Below are positions 1-13,157 of a stretch of 64,000 nt of DNA, one piece after another. Made by a program: the position numbers and the translations under genes. Under the pieces are notes generated by a model. That model was not told the origin of the DNA and made no database searches. It saw only the letters and a list, made by a program, of their open reading frames with translations. The first letter of the stretch is position 1. Every line of letters starts with the position of its first letter. The stretch comes from Puffinus mauretanicus (lineage: Eukaryota > Chordata > Aves > Procellariiformes > Procellariidae). The stretch is from contig JAJKFH010003198.1 of NCBI GenBank assembly GCA_023333565.1, positions 124,001 to 188,000 on the forward strand. The letters run 5' to 3'.

Positions 1-561
1 ATTCTGTAATACATGCCTGTGCTCTACAAATGAGGGGGGAGAAAAAACTGGATGCAGAGTGCACTTTTTCACTGTAGGGGAAAAGCAAAAGCAACAGAGC
101 CCACTTTCATTCCTTCCACTTCAAAGCCTCTGAGTCTTGTTTCTGTGTCTATTTGCTTCAAACAGAAATAAAGGAGTTTTGGGGGTTTCCTCTCCCTTTC
201 TCTGTTTTTAAAAGATATTACTAGAGAAAGGGGAAAAGAGAGGGGGAAAAAGCAGTAAGAAGTCAATTTTCTTTTCAGAAAAAAAATTACAGTTATTCAT
301 AAAAAAAGCTTATGCAGCTGTTTGTAAATAGGAAGAAGGGCCTCAATTCTGATCACCGTAAAATCAAAGGGAGGCCGAGTCTGATGTCAGTGCATTCAGT
401 ATTTTGGGTTTATTCCAGCTGTGGCTACCAAAGGGGTGAAATATTCCCTCTCTTCCCAGACTTTTCCCCCTTCTGTAGCTCTCATTCAGGAATGCCGTAG
501 CCGCTCAAATATCCTTTGCTGTGCTTTGGAAATGAGGCATACAGAAAAAGGATGTTTTAAC

Positions 562-655
562 TGAGAAGGTAGGTTCAAATCCTACAGGAACAAGTGACAA
601 CTTGATCTGTCTGTAACTTAGTTACCTCATCCATAAAGTACTCTTTTATATTAAC
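562..655 (+). repeat. MIR-like tRNA-derived SINE relic
   Basis: A tRNA box-B-like motif (GGTTCAAATCC, about 572-582) sits in a perfect 5-bp T-stem. It is followed at the expected distance by a diverged match to the MIR core: a CTCAGTTTCCTCATCTGTAAAA-like stretch appears as TTAGTTACCTCATCCATAAA. The A-box half and the acceptor pairing of a real tRNA are missing, so I read it as a SINE relic in forward orientation. The family call is from memory of the MIR consensus. Confidence 0.4.
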
Positions 656-1509
656 TTTTATACCACAGCCATTGCTACTGGAGCTGAATGGCTGCCAATC
701 ATACATTAAGTTATATGACTATGCATCATTCAAATGATGTTGGTTCTTTCATCCTTTTCTTATAGGAGAGCATGTGCACGCAGTTTGGGGGTTTGGAGTT
801 GCCATTTGACTGAGTTTCCAGTTGGCCTGGCCGATTTTGGTCTTGCTATTGCTATCAGCACTGCCAGACCTGCTCAGTCGGATCTGCAATGCGAAGCAGC
901 TGTTGCTCTGGGCACCTGGTATATTTTTGGAGGTGGCACCATCACCTGGGTTTAGTCAGGTTTTTAAGATGTGTTTTATTTCAGATAGACAACTCTTTAT
1001 ATTTACTTTAGAGGGGCAGGGCAAAGAACGGAAGCTTGTGTTTGAAACAGGAGGTGGTTAGATTTGTCATGGTTTTTATTTTATTGGTGGAATGAATTCA
1101 CTATTTCTGTCCCTAGAAAGTCCTCCCTTCCAGAAAGCGACCTGTTGTCCTTCTAGCAGAGAACTGCCTTGCGCCAGGAGAGTGAAGGTCTTGACCGTGC
1201 TTTACATCTTAGAGGTATGGACAGTTGTTCAGATCTTCTGGGCTCATCTGGTTGCATGCCCAGGCTCAAGGTGATGCTGCATTAGTAGCAACATTAATGA
1301 CTGTGGGAGGTTCAGATACTGCAAAATAATATCTAAGATGGACAGAAATATTTTTTACTTGAAGGAAGTCTCCAAATAGAAGCAACTTTGTCTAACCACG
1401 CAGCACAAGTTTGATGAAGTACCAAGAGACAGAGAGGTGAATTAGGAGTGAGGTGACAGCCAGAATAGCTTTGCTTTTACTCATATGTGTTTCAACATTA
1501 ATGTTATTT

Positions 1510-1511
<2 letters not shown>

Positions 1512-1556
<45 letters not shown>
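1512..1556. repeat. (AC)n dinucleotide microsatellite
   Basis: An uninterrupted run of about 22 AC units, with no imperfect units. Perfect dinucleotide runs of this length are usually polymorphic in length. Confidence 0.97.
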
Positions 1557-1557
<1 letters not shown>

Positions 1558-3199
1558 TCTCTAACTTACTCTTTCTGAATAAAAAAATCTAGGCATTGCT
1601 CCAAACTGTTACGCCACAGTCTTCACTCAGGCAAAATTGCCAATTTCTGCAGTGGGTGCTTTTACGGAACTTGAATTTTAGGACTGAACCACTGCACAGT
1701 ATCTCTTTTTTGGTTTTTCTTCTGTTAGGGAACATCCTTATTTGCCTATCTGGCATAGCTATTCTGAGTTATATTTACTGACTGGAAACTTGGCAAGTCC
1801 AGTATTTGTTCTTGGTAACAAGATACTACCCACAGTTTTTACTTACCGGGCTCTGCAGCAACCAGGTGGAACATACATCATTAGTTTACTGAATAATGAA
1901 TATACTTTAAATCATGATTCAAAAATGCTCAGTTACAGTATATTAAATTAGAAAAAAAAGTTTAATGTAAAACCAGCTTTCCATAGTAGAATTAACAGAA
2001 TCAAAATAGGTTTTTTATCAACTTTATTGAAACTAATTCAACTTTCCAAGAACTAAAAATTGGTTTCCTGTCTTGACTGTTTTGGAATTACTTACTGTCA
2101 TCTGTTTCAGACGTTAAAGGATATGATTTAATATCAGCAATAAGGCCTCTGTTCCTACTTTGGCAGGTGTTAATTATTTAAACACTACTCATTTAAATTT
2201 GTTTCCAATCACTCTTTTGAGTGATTTACTTCATACGTTTCTTCACGTGTATTTTCTGCGCACAGAAATAAAACCGGGGGGAAAGTCCCCCAATCAGTAG
2301 TTCTACTTCTCCACTGTTCAATCTATCTTTAGCTAGGCAGGTAGCAACAGAGGGATATTTCATGTGTTATGGTCTTCAGTGATGGAATATAATATATAAT
2401 AGATAATTTTTATCTCCTTTGTAATAATAAAAAGTTGTTCTCTTAGGCAGAGTGCTGTGGTTTCTGCATGGTAATGGCTGTAGTCCATGGGAATGAATTG
2501 TGAAATGGGTCACAGTTCCTGAAGCATTCATTGGGTTTGGAACAATATAGACAGACTTCTTCAGCAAAAAATGGGGAAAAAACCTCTAAAATAACTACAG
2601 TGATTCCTCCACACATACGATCCCACCCATTGGTTTACGTACAGTGACAAAAACACAGCTGTATGAATATTGTCTCGTTCTGTCCAGCTACCTATTCATA
2701 ACGATGAAAAATGGCTCCCTTGCTGTATATGCCTGAATTTTCATCTACCATCATGTTAGAATCATTCTGCCTTTTTTTTATTTAACCTTCACCTTGCTTT
2801 ACAACACTGCACCAGAGAAACAGGAACTCTTAGCGCTGTACAACAGACCTCTGTCTGGTGTGAAGTGAAATTCTCATTCTGTGACAGATAACTTGTAATT
2901 TAATACACAATTCTTGTCAGTAGAGTAACATAAGGGAAAGCTAGACCAGAGGGAAAGCCAGGCATAAGAGAGGGAATTTTATGCACCACTGGGAAATGAG
3001 AAGCTGACAACTATAGGTATTTCAGTTCTACAAGGCAAGTCATTTCATCCTGGTAATAAATGGAAAAGGTGGGTGTTTGTTTAGATTTAGGCCACTTGGT
3101 AATGATTTTAACACTCAGCCAAGCCTCCTGCCAAGACAAGCACTCCAAGGCCAAAATCTGTAATGAACTCTCATCTTCTCAATTATAGATTCAGCCCTG

Positions 3200-3545
3200 A
3201 CCAAAGCGATATCCAATATCCCCCTCCCCACTCCGCGAGCGCAGAGACGCGCTGATAGACATGCGAGCAGCGCGGCTCCGCGTGGCTCCCACAGCGCCCC
3301 GGGACCCCGCAGCCCACCCAGCCGCCGCGCTGGGGCACCACCACCCACCACCTCCCTTTCGCCCTTCTCCTTGCCCCCCACCCCCGTTTCATGGAAAGAG
3401 TGAGCGCAGAGGGAGAGAAATCGTGCCAGCGGTGCCGGGGAGGAGGAGGGGGGAAGGAGAGGATGGAGGGACCATCCTCCCTCCGCCTCCGGGATCCTCC
3501 CAGCCCCTTCCAGCGGGTGGGAGACTGAACCGGTGGAGCCAACTT
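3200..3545. promoter_or_regulatory. CpG island, candidate promoter or first exon
   Basis: GC-rich block with about 27 CpG dinucleotides in roughly 345 bases by hand count, while the flanking kilobases have almost none. In birds such an isolated island usually marks a transcription start or an unmethylated regulatory element. I see no clear TATA box and no canonical GGGCGG box. Open frames cross it on both strands (for example 3115-3615 minus, 166 codons; 3261-3569 plus, 102 codons), but their products are Pro/Arg/Gly/His-rich low complexity, as GC-rich DNA gives in any frame. An acceptor-like pyrimidine stretch ending in CAG lies at about 3557 on the plus strand. Direction of transcription cannot be decided. 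It could be the first exon of a neighbouring gene, a long non-coding RNA promoter, or an orphan island. Confidence 0.65.
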
Positions 3546-6500
3546 TGCCCTTGCAGCTCTTCACAGTGATTTTGTTGGCAGGTCTCTGCCGGCTGGTTGA
3601 GCCTGGCCATGGCATCTGAAGCGCTGTGACGGTGTGTAAGGGATAGATGGTTCTGCAGCATGCTGCTCTTGGTCCAGGCCCATCTGCTTCTTTCTGTTAC
3701 TTCAAGTGATCTTTAGTATGTCCCGCTCACTTGCACTTGTCACCAAGCTCCCTCTTTCTGATGCTTGTCCAGCAAAAAATATAGAGGGTAACTTTCTTTC
3801 CAAGACCTATATTTCATAATTCATCCTCCTGGCCTCGCTCTCTAGCGTGTTTTCTGCCACCTTTTCCCATTGCTTTTGCTTAGTTTTCCCCAGAGGGTCT
3901 CATACTTCATTGTTAGCATATATTTTTTTATCCATCCTGAATTGCAGGCATCTTGACCCCACCGGACTATTGGCTGGTTCAACTCCATCTTTGTCTTCTC
4001 TCTGGTAACTCCATAAACATTCACCTGTCTCATCCCAACCCCCACTGACCTACTCTCATGAAAGACCTCATAAAATCGTGGCACATGTTTAGAAGCTGGG
4101 GACAACAACATTCAAAAGGATTTTTTGTTTGGAGAAGCGGACAGGTATCTACATCAGGGATAAGAATGTGCCCATAGTTGCGGGGTTTAAGGAGCGGAAG
4201 AAACGCTGATGCAGCTTTTGCACGTTGTTCAGGATGTGTGCAAATACGCAGGACCAGGGGCTCTGTGCTGCTGCTGTGGGTGCTTGCTTTTTAGAGTTAC
4301 TTGTGGCTAAATGGATCACTAGCTCTTTTTCAGCAGACTTTTCAGTTCGTTGTCCACCTTCTTGACAGAAGGTGAGGTGTGAAGAGGAGAAGAAACATGG
4401 TATGATATGGAAGAAAGAGCAAATTATTTGCCATGCAGAGGGAGCAGAAGAATGTCTTTCCACCATGGAGGCAGAGACTGTGGTTAATTCAGAAAATAAT
4501 AGTGAAAAATAAATAAATAAATGAGGAAATCAAAGCCAAAAAACTGCGACCCCAGACTAGGTCTGTTTTACTCAGAAGTTCTGATTTTTGCTCAGAACAA
4601 TGAGTCTGTTGCAGCAAGAAAGCCGTCCTTAGTCCTTTGTGCTTCCTTAAATAGTAAAAACTCCCTTTATATGGCTTTGTGTTCTTCATTTATACTGTGT
4701 GTTACAATTTTTTTGCACTGTTCAACAGCTGGCAGTGGGTGACAGAATTCTAGAGGGTAAGTGCTATATACAATACCTAATCCAGTCAGTCCAGTCTTCC
4801 AGTCATCTGTCATGGGTAGTCAGGCTTTACAGCTCACTCATGAGTTCAGTGTGACTCCTGACAATTAAGAATCAGAAGTTTTGGTCTCCTGTTCATTAAA
4901 AAAAAATGTAAAATACGTTTGGCAAAACTCTAGATGAAAAATGAAAAGAAAGATTATTACAACTGTTATTGGCATTCTCAGATTAAATCTGGTTTTGGTT
5001 CCTTTTTCTTCTAGTTACTTGCTTGTGTACAGCAATCTTGGCAGAAGGCATTAAATTGTATGTAGGTTAATTACTTAATGTTTCTGAATTGCTTTGAACA
5101 TGAAGTGAGTGCCAAATATTACTAATATTATGTGAGACAACATTATAATAAGCTGGGGGTTTCATCTTCAGTTTCTTTTATCATCCATTAATGCATAAGC
5201 TTTGTTTGGTGCTATATATAGATTGTACATATAATTATTTGGATTCGCTACAGCTTGAATTCTTTTCCCTCCCTCACTGTAAAAGGAAAGAGACATAAAA
5301 TGTAAAGAAACAAGCATTCAGAGAGGAGAACATTCTTACCATGACCCATGACTGAAAGGGATATACAGGAACCCCCAAGCCCAGGGAAGAGTGGTGCAGT
5401 CATCTAACCTAAAAATAAATCAGTTTGGTTTAGAAAAATATGTATGAGAAAGTTTTAAAAATATCAAGTTCTTCTAATAAGCTGATCATTGCTTGGAAGT
5501 TGCACCTTCGTTTTGTGTAAACTCAAGTTCTGGATATTGCATTTTCTGAAGTAAAGTTAAAATTACCTTGTTACTTCCCTTGTCTAAATATTTCTGCAAA
5601 TTGATTAACTAACCCTTTGAAGACTCTCAGGTGTGAATCACTAAGACCTGCATTTTGGAAAAATTTTAATTTTTCTGGGCAGCCCAGTAACCTCAGCATT
5701 ACAGACAGTAATTTTCTGTTTCAAAATAATATTACATGACATTGATCTGACTTACAGCTTAATTACAGATGGAAAATCTGTTGAAAGTGTTTGCCTTTTT
5801 CACATCATTTACAGATTTACCAACAACAGCTAGCGGTAGACCTGTACCTGTTTATGAATTTTGCAAATGTTAATGTCTTGGGTAAGTTTAGGAATTTCTA
5901 TGGTTCTTTGGAGATATATAAGTTGCTTTTATTGTGACAGTGGTCAGACTGTTATAATGATACAACCCATTTATTTAGTAGTAGGAAATCAAAGTGGTCG
6001 TTCTAATTCCTTTGAAGCTGCTTTGAGGCTTGGATTGGTTCCATCTCAGTAGTGGACGTTTTATAATCTAAATAAATGTTATTTCTCTTTTTGCTACCAG
6101 GCCTTATACCTTTCACATGACAAACCTATCTACATATCTGCAGACTATGGAGTAAGGGCACTTCCTGGTAGGCTGTTATTCACATACACTTGTCCAAAGG
6201 CATGGTTTGGACATTCTGATGGTCTGCTTCACGAAATAAAATTAGTTTGGTTTTTTCCCAAGGAAATTTTTTTAAATCAGTCATGTTTCCTTTCCATGAA
6301 AACATTGATTTTTTGTCATAATTAAGGAAAAATAAGCCTATGAAAAACTTTTTGAAAAACTATTAATTTTTTTTCAAAATGTTTTCATGGGCAGAGTCGT
6401 CCTTTTTTGATCAATGTTAAGATTAACGTCTAGTTTCAGGAGACCAAAAACTAGAGCATGTGTCTAGCAGACTAATAGTGTCTGTGCAAGTACAACTGTT

Positions 6501-9500
6501 TCTCTACCCAGGCTCTGAAAATCAAGGCCTATGTGGTTTTTGCCTCTCACACAAGGAGTAACTTGAGGGTTTAAAATGAAATCAAACTATATGGTACGTT
6601 GTCCAAGTGTATTGAAACAAAAATATAAATGTGAAAACCCAACACATCATAAATAAAATGAAATATATCCAAACATAATTAAAATACAAATCATGAATTA
6701 AAAAAACGCAAACATTTATCTTGTTAACTTGAAACCTAACTTGGGCAAAGCAGTTTCTTTTTCTTTGGTTTCCATGAACATAAGATTTTATGAGTACTGA
6801 TATTGAATTACTACATATTATCTGAAAATGCAACATAAGATCTGTCTGGGCAGTCAGTAAGATGTCATTCATTATTGTTTCACCTTGGGGACTGGATATT
6901 CAATCTGAAAAAATAAACACTTGATGTACGCTCCATCGGTATGACAGGACCTTCTGTTACAGCTTCCTTTCTGATATACAGCTCCTACCTGAATCCAGCT
7001 AAAGGAAACCCTATCAGATTCACCTAGGTTGTAACTTACTCCTAACATACCCCCCTGGAGCTGTTCATTTAAAAAAAAAGGAAAAGTTTTAAAGTATATT
7101 TTCCTGTTAAGTATCGATATGTTAAGTGCTGCTTCTATTTTGAAAGCTTGGTAAATGTTTAACGTCAGTTTTGTCTGATCTTGTGCGTTTATAAATTGTG
7201 TTCTGCCGATTCATGTCCTCTGGCAGCATTGAGAAGTTTTCCTAGCAAAGGGATGAAAGATGTCAAATTTTAATTCCGTGGCAATTTCCCTTCTTGCCTA
7301 TCACTTTCACAGGCTTTATACTGTGTCATGAAACTGCCATGCTCTAATTGACTTCCTACTTATGCATGAAGGTATTCAGGCACCTCTCAAAGTTTTACTG
7401 ATCAGGTCGGGTTAGGAAGGTGTTTCCAGCATAGCAGCATCAGCTGAACATGTAACACCACCTTTGTTCTTATCGCTGCTGTTGCAGAGCTGGTATTCCA
7501 GATCAAAAGAAATCTCACTTTTTCCCTTGCTCGTTTGAAGATGCGCATTAGTGCCTCTGCACCACAGCCTGCTGGAGAAGAGAAAATATTTAGCTAAGGA
7601 GAACGATGCTGTGCACTTGGGCTTTACTTTCAGCCCAGTGAAAGAGTGAGGTCTGGTCCACCAAAAAATAATGGAGATGTGGCTGAGCTGCTTGCATCCC
7701 TGTCATGCCCCGTGCTGGCAATGACAGACCAGGCTGATCTCTTAACCGCGAAGAACTCCTGTCTTGAAACCAAACAACCTGTAATATGGCAGAGATCTTG
7801 TGCAGAAAATCTGGTTTTGCATCTACAGTCTTTTAGCCTAACAATGCCCTTAATATTTATGGGATCTAGTTGTATTATACTTTAAATAAACTGCTGCTGT
7901 CTAGTTTGAAGTTCCACCCACATCTGCAGAAATATTTAGGTGCTGAACTCCTATGTAGGTGCTTTGCTCTTCTGGTCACATCAATCCTCCCTCCCACATC
8001 GTTCTTCTCTGCTCAGGTACCACCAACATAGATGCACAACTGTGCCCAGGAAAGAGACTTCATAAAGGAAAACACACGTCAGAAAAAGGTTAAAACTCCA
8101 AGGCTGTTTGAGACAAATGGCGAAGAAGAACTTAAACTAATGAGGTAGGCTAAGCATTAATGAAATTTAGATAGACTTTTCAGAGAAGTTAATTGAATTG
8201 AATAAAGTACAAGTGGCAGCAGATTTAAAAAAGATTTAAACATGATTTTTTTTTTTTTATGGTAAAAATATTAACAGGCCAAATTGCTAAGTCAAATAAA
8301 GTGAGAGATCTAAAAATAAGGGAAAAGCATTTATTATTTCCACAGTTACATAGTGCTTCACACTATCCATGCAATTAAGTTAGAACTGCTACAGAGAGTC
8401 TGTTATCAGCATATTTGGATGTGTGAAACATGGTATTAAAAAAAATTAACTGCACTGTTTAGGGGGTTTTTACTTCAAATCTAGTGCAAACCACAGAAAT
8501 TTTCCATGAAATTTTTTAAGGCACAAATTAAGCAGAGAAACTCCTCAAAAACTTGACCTGTATTTTAGATTCTGTGCTACCAAACAGCGGGAGAATCACC
8601 ATATTCGTACACAAACCTCCATGTAGTTTGTAGTGCAAGTGAGAAGCTCCGCATGAAAATACCCGGCATTAAAATCCCTATTAAATCAGCTATTAATTTA
8701 ATACAGCAAATTAAAAGCCACTCTAAGCAGGTAGAAAACCCCAATGGCACAGCATCTGTGCACACTTTATTTCAGCCTAATACATTGCCTGAAAATTTTA
8801 CAGTAACTGAGTTACTAGCAGCAATTTTTGAGACTTTGGAGCTGTTGCAGCCAGTTGCCTGACACCAGGAAAAGACAGACACTGGAGTGGAAGGGCTTTT
8901 GGAATATAATGGCAGCAAGGAGGCTAATAAAGTGATTGTAAATGGTCTGTTTAGTGAGGTGAGCGAAACCAGGGATGGAGTGAGAGTATGAAAACCATGT
9001 CTTCTTACTTTTTTTTCCCCTTGATTGAGAAAGACATAAACATATCTATCAAAATAAGTGGAGACAGTTCATTAAGATAAATTAACACAAAGTTCAAAAT
9101 ACAGCCTTTGTTATTTTTCATTGAAATACGCCAAATATGATCAAACACATCATATTTGATCTTGGAATTATATTTCAGGTGAGGGCAGCATGAGTATGAA
9201 TTTAAACTAACATCTTCTGACATGCTCTGACAGTGGGCTTACCTCCCTTCGAAGGGAAAACCAACCCTTTGAAGGACAGCTTCCAGTAAACGGAGAAAAA
9301 AATGGTGCAGGAGCATTACATTCCAAATGTAATTTATCTTTTTTACATACACACAGTAGTTCTGGGAGAGGGGAAGCTACGCTGTACGGGGGCAAATGCC
9401 TCTTCCAGGGCTACCTGCTAGCATGAGCACAAGACGTCTTAAGAGCCAAGTCTTTGCCAGAGTATTCCCCACTGCTTTCATTGCCTTCACTGCAAATACC

Positions 9501-9842
9501 ACCAAGGACGGAATTTTAAACAGAAAAGCATAACAATAATACAGAATATTTGCTCGTATTCCTAAAAGAACATGCCACTTGGTGATACTAGTGGTAGGTA
9601 TCTTTGTGCAGCACTTCAGTCTGCATCATTCCTGTGAATTTCCAGAAACGTTTTCACCAGCATATTAAAGAAAAATGAATGAAAGAGGGTCATAAATGCC
9701 CTGTGCAGAGTTTTTGCTTTCTTTTTTCCAGTTTAGATTTCAGGTGCCTTATAGGGAAAAATAACCAGCAAAGAAATGTTTGGTTTTGGGGTTGAAAAAA
9801 AATTGCAATGTATTGGAAGGAAGGATGTGGTTAAAACAAATG
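3546..9842. other. Unique non-coding sequence
   Basis: About 6.3 kb downstream of the CpG island. No recognised exon, RNA gene or repeat family. The open frames (up to 105 codons, 4149-4466 minus) have no recognisable domain and unremarkable composition. Simple tracts include an (AATA)n run near 4509-4524 and a T13 run at 8246-8258. Confidence 0.55.
8246..8258. repeat. Poly-T homopolymer
   Basis: A run of 13 T in AT-rich DNA. No retroposed body is recognisable next to it, so it is listed as low complexity only. Confidence 0.8.
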
Positions 9843-10000
9843 CCTAGAAGGCAGCAGATAACAGTTCTGTTCCCAGATCTGGCACAAATACTCTTTTTGA
9901 CCTTGCACCAAAGCATTTCCTTGCTTTGGGACCAGTTTCTCTGTAAAACGGGGTGATAACAGTGCTTAACTACCCTTCCTGACAGAGGAACTGGGAAGTT
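9843..10000 (+). repeat. MIR-type SINE relic
   Basis: Forward-strand landmarks follow the order of the MIR core: a GACCTTG-like segment at 9899, then a CAGTTTCTCTGTAAAACGGGG block near 9932-9952 matching the conserved CAGTTTCCTCATCTGTAAAATGGGG part with a short deletion, then a GATAACAGTGC-like continuation. Strongly diverged, as expected for an old amniote SINE. Identified from memory of the consensus. Confidence 0.5.
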
Positions 10001-10240
10001 TTTATTTATACTTGTTACAGGCTTTCAGAACCTCAGAGAGATTAAAATTGGATCAGCTTGGACCTGCAGATTTGAGTCTTTCCTTCAAATAAAACATTTC
10101 ATTTATAGTATTAGATTTATTTTATACTAATTATGTGTATTTTAAAAAATAACCATAATTTGCACTGATTTACTCATTCCTGCAAATAATTAGCTAACTC
10201 CATTACTTGAAAATTCTATTTTCTGTTCTTATATTCAACC

Positions 10241-10268
10241 AAAAAAAAAAAAAGAAAGAAAGAAAAAA
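10241..10268. repeat. Poly-A / (GAAA)n simple repeat
   Basis: Thirteen A residues followed directly by about three GAAA units and a short A-run. The A-run passing into GAAA repeats resembles a decayed retroposon tail, but no body is recognisable upstream. Confidence 0.8.
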
Positions 10269-12135
10269 TAGAGTAATAATTCTTCTACATGTATATGACC
10301 AAGAAGTTTAACTTCTGATAGAACATTTTAACATTAATAGCGTGATCCTGATGGGCTGCTAGAGAGGAAAACAAAGATGCTTTTTGCACCTTTTAAAATA
10401 ACTTAGAGGAATGCTTTGATTGTTTTTTAGAAATAAGCACACATAAAAAGTGGCATTTCCCTATTTCTCTTCCAGTGAGTTCTGGAGCTGAGAAATCCCC
10501 CAGGCAAGACTTTCAACTTGCTTCCTTCCATCACGGAGCAGAGAAGCGTTGCTGAGGCCTGCAGAGCCTTCCAGCTTGTTTGAAGACGGAGGAGACTATT
10601 ATCTGCTATGATTCAGCACCCATTGGACAAACTATCTCACCCCTTTCTGGCTTTTTAATATGGTTTTTTTAAACCTCGTCTTTGAAACTGTGTCCCAAAC
10701 AGGTCAGCCAGGCTTAGGACTCTGGCCCAGCAATGCTCACCCTTAACTGAAGTGATGTTTACACATAATATCCATTTAAATCATGAAATGCCTATTGTGA
10801 AAACAATAGACATATTCAATCACTGTATCCCAGAACAAATGAGAGAAATATTCCAGAGCTCCTATCAGAGCTTAATAGGTATAATTTTGCTAGCGATATG
10901 GTAATACACAGCAGCTTTCCCCGGACGGCTGTGTAAAACAAAGAAGTGGTTGTCAGCCTTTCAGAATCAGATGTTAATGATATTTCATGTCTTTGTTGAG
11001 TCTGTGGAAAGCAGCTACTGCACCTAAAAGGGAAATGACTTCCATACCAACCTCCCCCAGCCAAAGTCTTTCAGATTGGGAAAACTGGACGAGGTCCATA
11101 TTTATACTTCGGAAAGAGGTGTAAAAGAAGATTTCAAGACAGTATTGACTGAGCTGTCTCCCAGGCTCTTTTCCCGAAGTTATATCTTATCATTGTGATG
11201 AAAGTTTTTAGTTCAGTGTATTACGGTCTCTTTTTTTTTTTCTTTCTCTCTTTTTCTTTTTTTCAAACATATACGAGGAAAGAATGTAATGTAAGCAAAA
11301 CTCCAATGTGTTTCTGGCAAATGAGGAGTGTTTTCTACATCTCATATATTTTTGGAAGCGTTTGAATCCAAAAGTAATACATCTTCCAAATCGGGAAGAA
11401 GGCTTTTTATTAGACTGATGCCTGCACACAGCAGAGAGAGGGTTGTCTGCCCCAGCGTTGCAGCAAGCAGGGACTGGTGCTCTGTCTGAGCTAGTCTGGA
11501 AGATTGGAGCCAGTCAGAAGAAGGGTTTCTGTAGCTTTATTGCTGCAACTTCATTTTGCTGTACTACTGTATGTCTTCACTTCTGCAAACTTTCTTTCGT
11601 TTGTTTTAAGAAGAGGTCTTAATTCCAATGCAAAATCCATCCAGAAAGGAGGGCCCCTCAGCACTGTATTCCAGCTGGTGGGGATTAGCTTAGTCCTTTT
11701 ACCGGATACGTATCATTTTAATCTTAAGCCTTTAGACACTGTACAACATACTATTAAGTCTGTTACCAAATAAAACACTAAAAGGCTGATTCACTAAGGG
11801 TTACACACCCTTTGCAGGGAAAAAACTAACATTTACAAAGGGATAACTGCCAAAAATCACTTAAATTTCATGTCTTTCCTATTTACTAAATCCCACATCC
11901 ACCATGTGTACAGTAACTTCCTTCAGATATGCCCCTGGGAGAAGTGCAAGTCAAAATAAAGGGGAAGTTGCCCCCCTAAAATGTGTCCCTAGCTCTAAAG
12001 AGTGATTTATATTGGTTCACATCAGAAAGTCTGAAAAATGAAAGTTATGTTGTTCAGGAATAAAATGAAACCTTCCAGAAAGTGTGAATCATGTACTTGA
12101 CTTCTATGATAACGAGTAATACATTTCCTATAGGA
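10269..12135. other. Unique non-coding sequence
   Basis: No recognisable exon or mobile element. A pyrimidine-only stretch lies at about 11227-11265. The small frames (82, 73 and 89 codons) lack features of known proteins. Otherwise I see nothing. Confidence 0.5.
11227..11265. repeat. Polypyrimidine (C/T) tract
   Basis: Nearly forty bases of only C and T on the plus strand, mostly T with interspersed CTTT/CTCT units. Low-complexity tract. Confidence 0.85.
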
Positions 12136-12472
12136 GTTAGTGGTTAGGGTATGAAACCGGGGCAGTAGCAGGCTAAGGGAGTAATTCGCTAATGGTCTTG
12201 CGCAAGTGACTTTGACTGCAGTTTCTAACTTGGGTGCTTAAACTGAAGCAATGTTGCAGCGCTTGGTTATTTGGGGAAACGTGGGTGACAGAATCACTGG
12301 ACCTGGAACCACTCGCTTGAGCTGTTAAACAGCGAATGCAGATGCCTGACTTCACTCCCTGTGGAGCTTCTTAAACGATGTTTTATCTGTCTGTTAAGGA
12401 TGAGGCAAAAACACTCTGATATTTATAACGTGCTTTGGATGAAGGGAGCGATCTAAATGCAAACTACGATAG
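12136..12472 (+). repeat. Probable CORE-SINE/MIR-family relic
   Basis: A head-like motif (AGTGGTTAGGGTATGAAACC, 12139-12158) resembles the tRNA-related MIR start. The tail at 12424-12470 resembles the conserved amniote CORE-SINE/LINE-partner end: GTGCTTTGGATGAAGGGAGC followed by GATCTAAATGCAAACTA. The span (about 335 bp) is longer than a MIR (about 260 bp), so an insertion or two adjacent relics is possible. The tail is the better-supported part. Confidence 0.45.
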
Positions 12473-13157
12473 CCAGTGTTTATTGGCTAGCCTGTTGTTG
12501 CGACACAGGCTCAGAAGTGTCTCACCACATTATTTTAGCTAGTCATTTGAAGTTAATCACTATAGCTCGTCGTGCTAAATTAGTGCCTACGCTTGTAGGA
12601 CCATCTTAAGGCACATTGATCACCTCAGGAAGTCATTAGGTGTGGCTCTGGCAACAGCACTGTAAATGCAACCGCATTGATAGTCTGAGTCCTAATGTTT
12701 GGGTAATACAAATGATTTAAGTTTTCTTCCAGGGGATTGGGTTGTTGTTGTTGTTTTCAGTAAGAAATAACTCATCTGTTTTGGAAAACATTGTTTAATG
12801 TATAATGGAATATTCCACTAGCACTGACAGGCAGAGCTGTGCCATGCCAGACAGCCAGCCAGCCCCGGGAGCTCGGCTGGCCAGGGTGACTGCAAAACGG
12901 GGTGCAGCCATCCCACTGATGCTGGGTTCAGTGCCCCCCAACTGCTATTTTCCACAGTCCCAGCTGTACGAAAAAAACCTGTTCCTAGGCGTGTTGGTTA
13001 GGAAAATTGAAAACCTGAATGTACGTTACGACTGTGTTTTTTGTTAGAGGATAAATGGGTATAGAATAATAGTATATAGAATTTACAAAGCCTTTTTACA
13101 TAGAAGATATTTGAGTAAGATAAATAGTAAAATCACCATATGCATTAAGCCCTGGGA
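12473..13157. other. Unique non-coding sequence
   Basis: No gene seen. A short (GTT)5 run lies near 12748-12762. A frame of 80 codons (12805-13047, plus) has a moderately GC-rich first half but no recognisable domain and no upstream promoter signal, so I do not call it a gene. Confidence 0.5.

Larger units (their letters stand above)
1..3195. other. Unique non-coding sequence, 5' flank of the CpG island
   Basis: AT-rich, CpG-poor DNA with no frame longer than about 80 codons and no recognisable exon. It contains a MIR-like relic at 562-655 and an (AC)n microsatellite at 1512-1556, both listed separately. Short hairpins occur near 2210 (an AATCACTC/GAGTGATT pair) and 2276 (G-run against C-run), but they are small enough to be chance. 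Otherwise I see nothing. Confidence 0.6.

Noticed and set aside
562..595. Perfect T-arm-like stem and loop suggesting a tRNA gene
   Set aside because: No matching acceptor stem, D-arm or A box upstream, and the downstream sequence fits a MIR core better.
3115..3615. 166-codon minus frame (and overlapping 119-, 90- and 102-codon frames) across the CpG island
   Set aside because: Low-complexity Pro/Arg/Gly-rich products on both strands, as expected from GC-rich DNA; no domain recognised.
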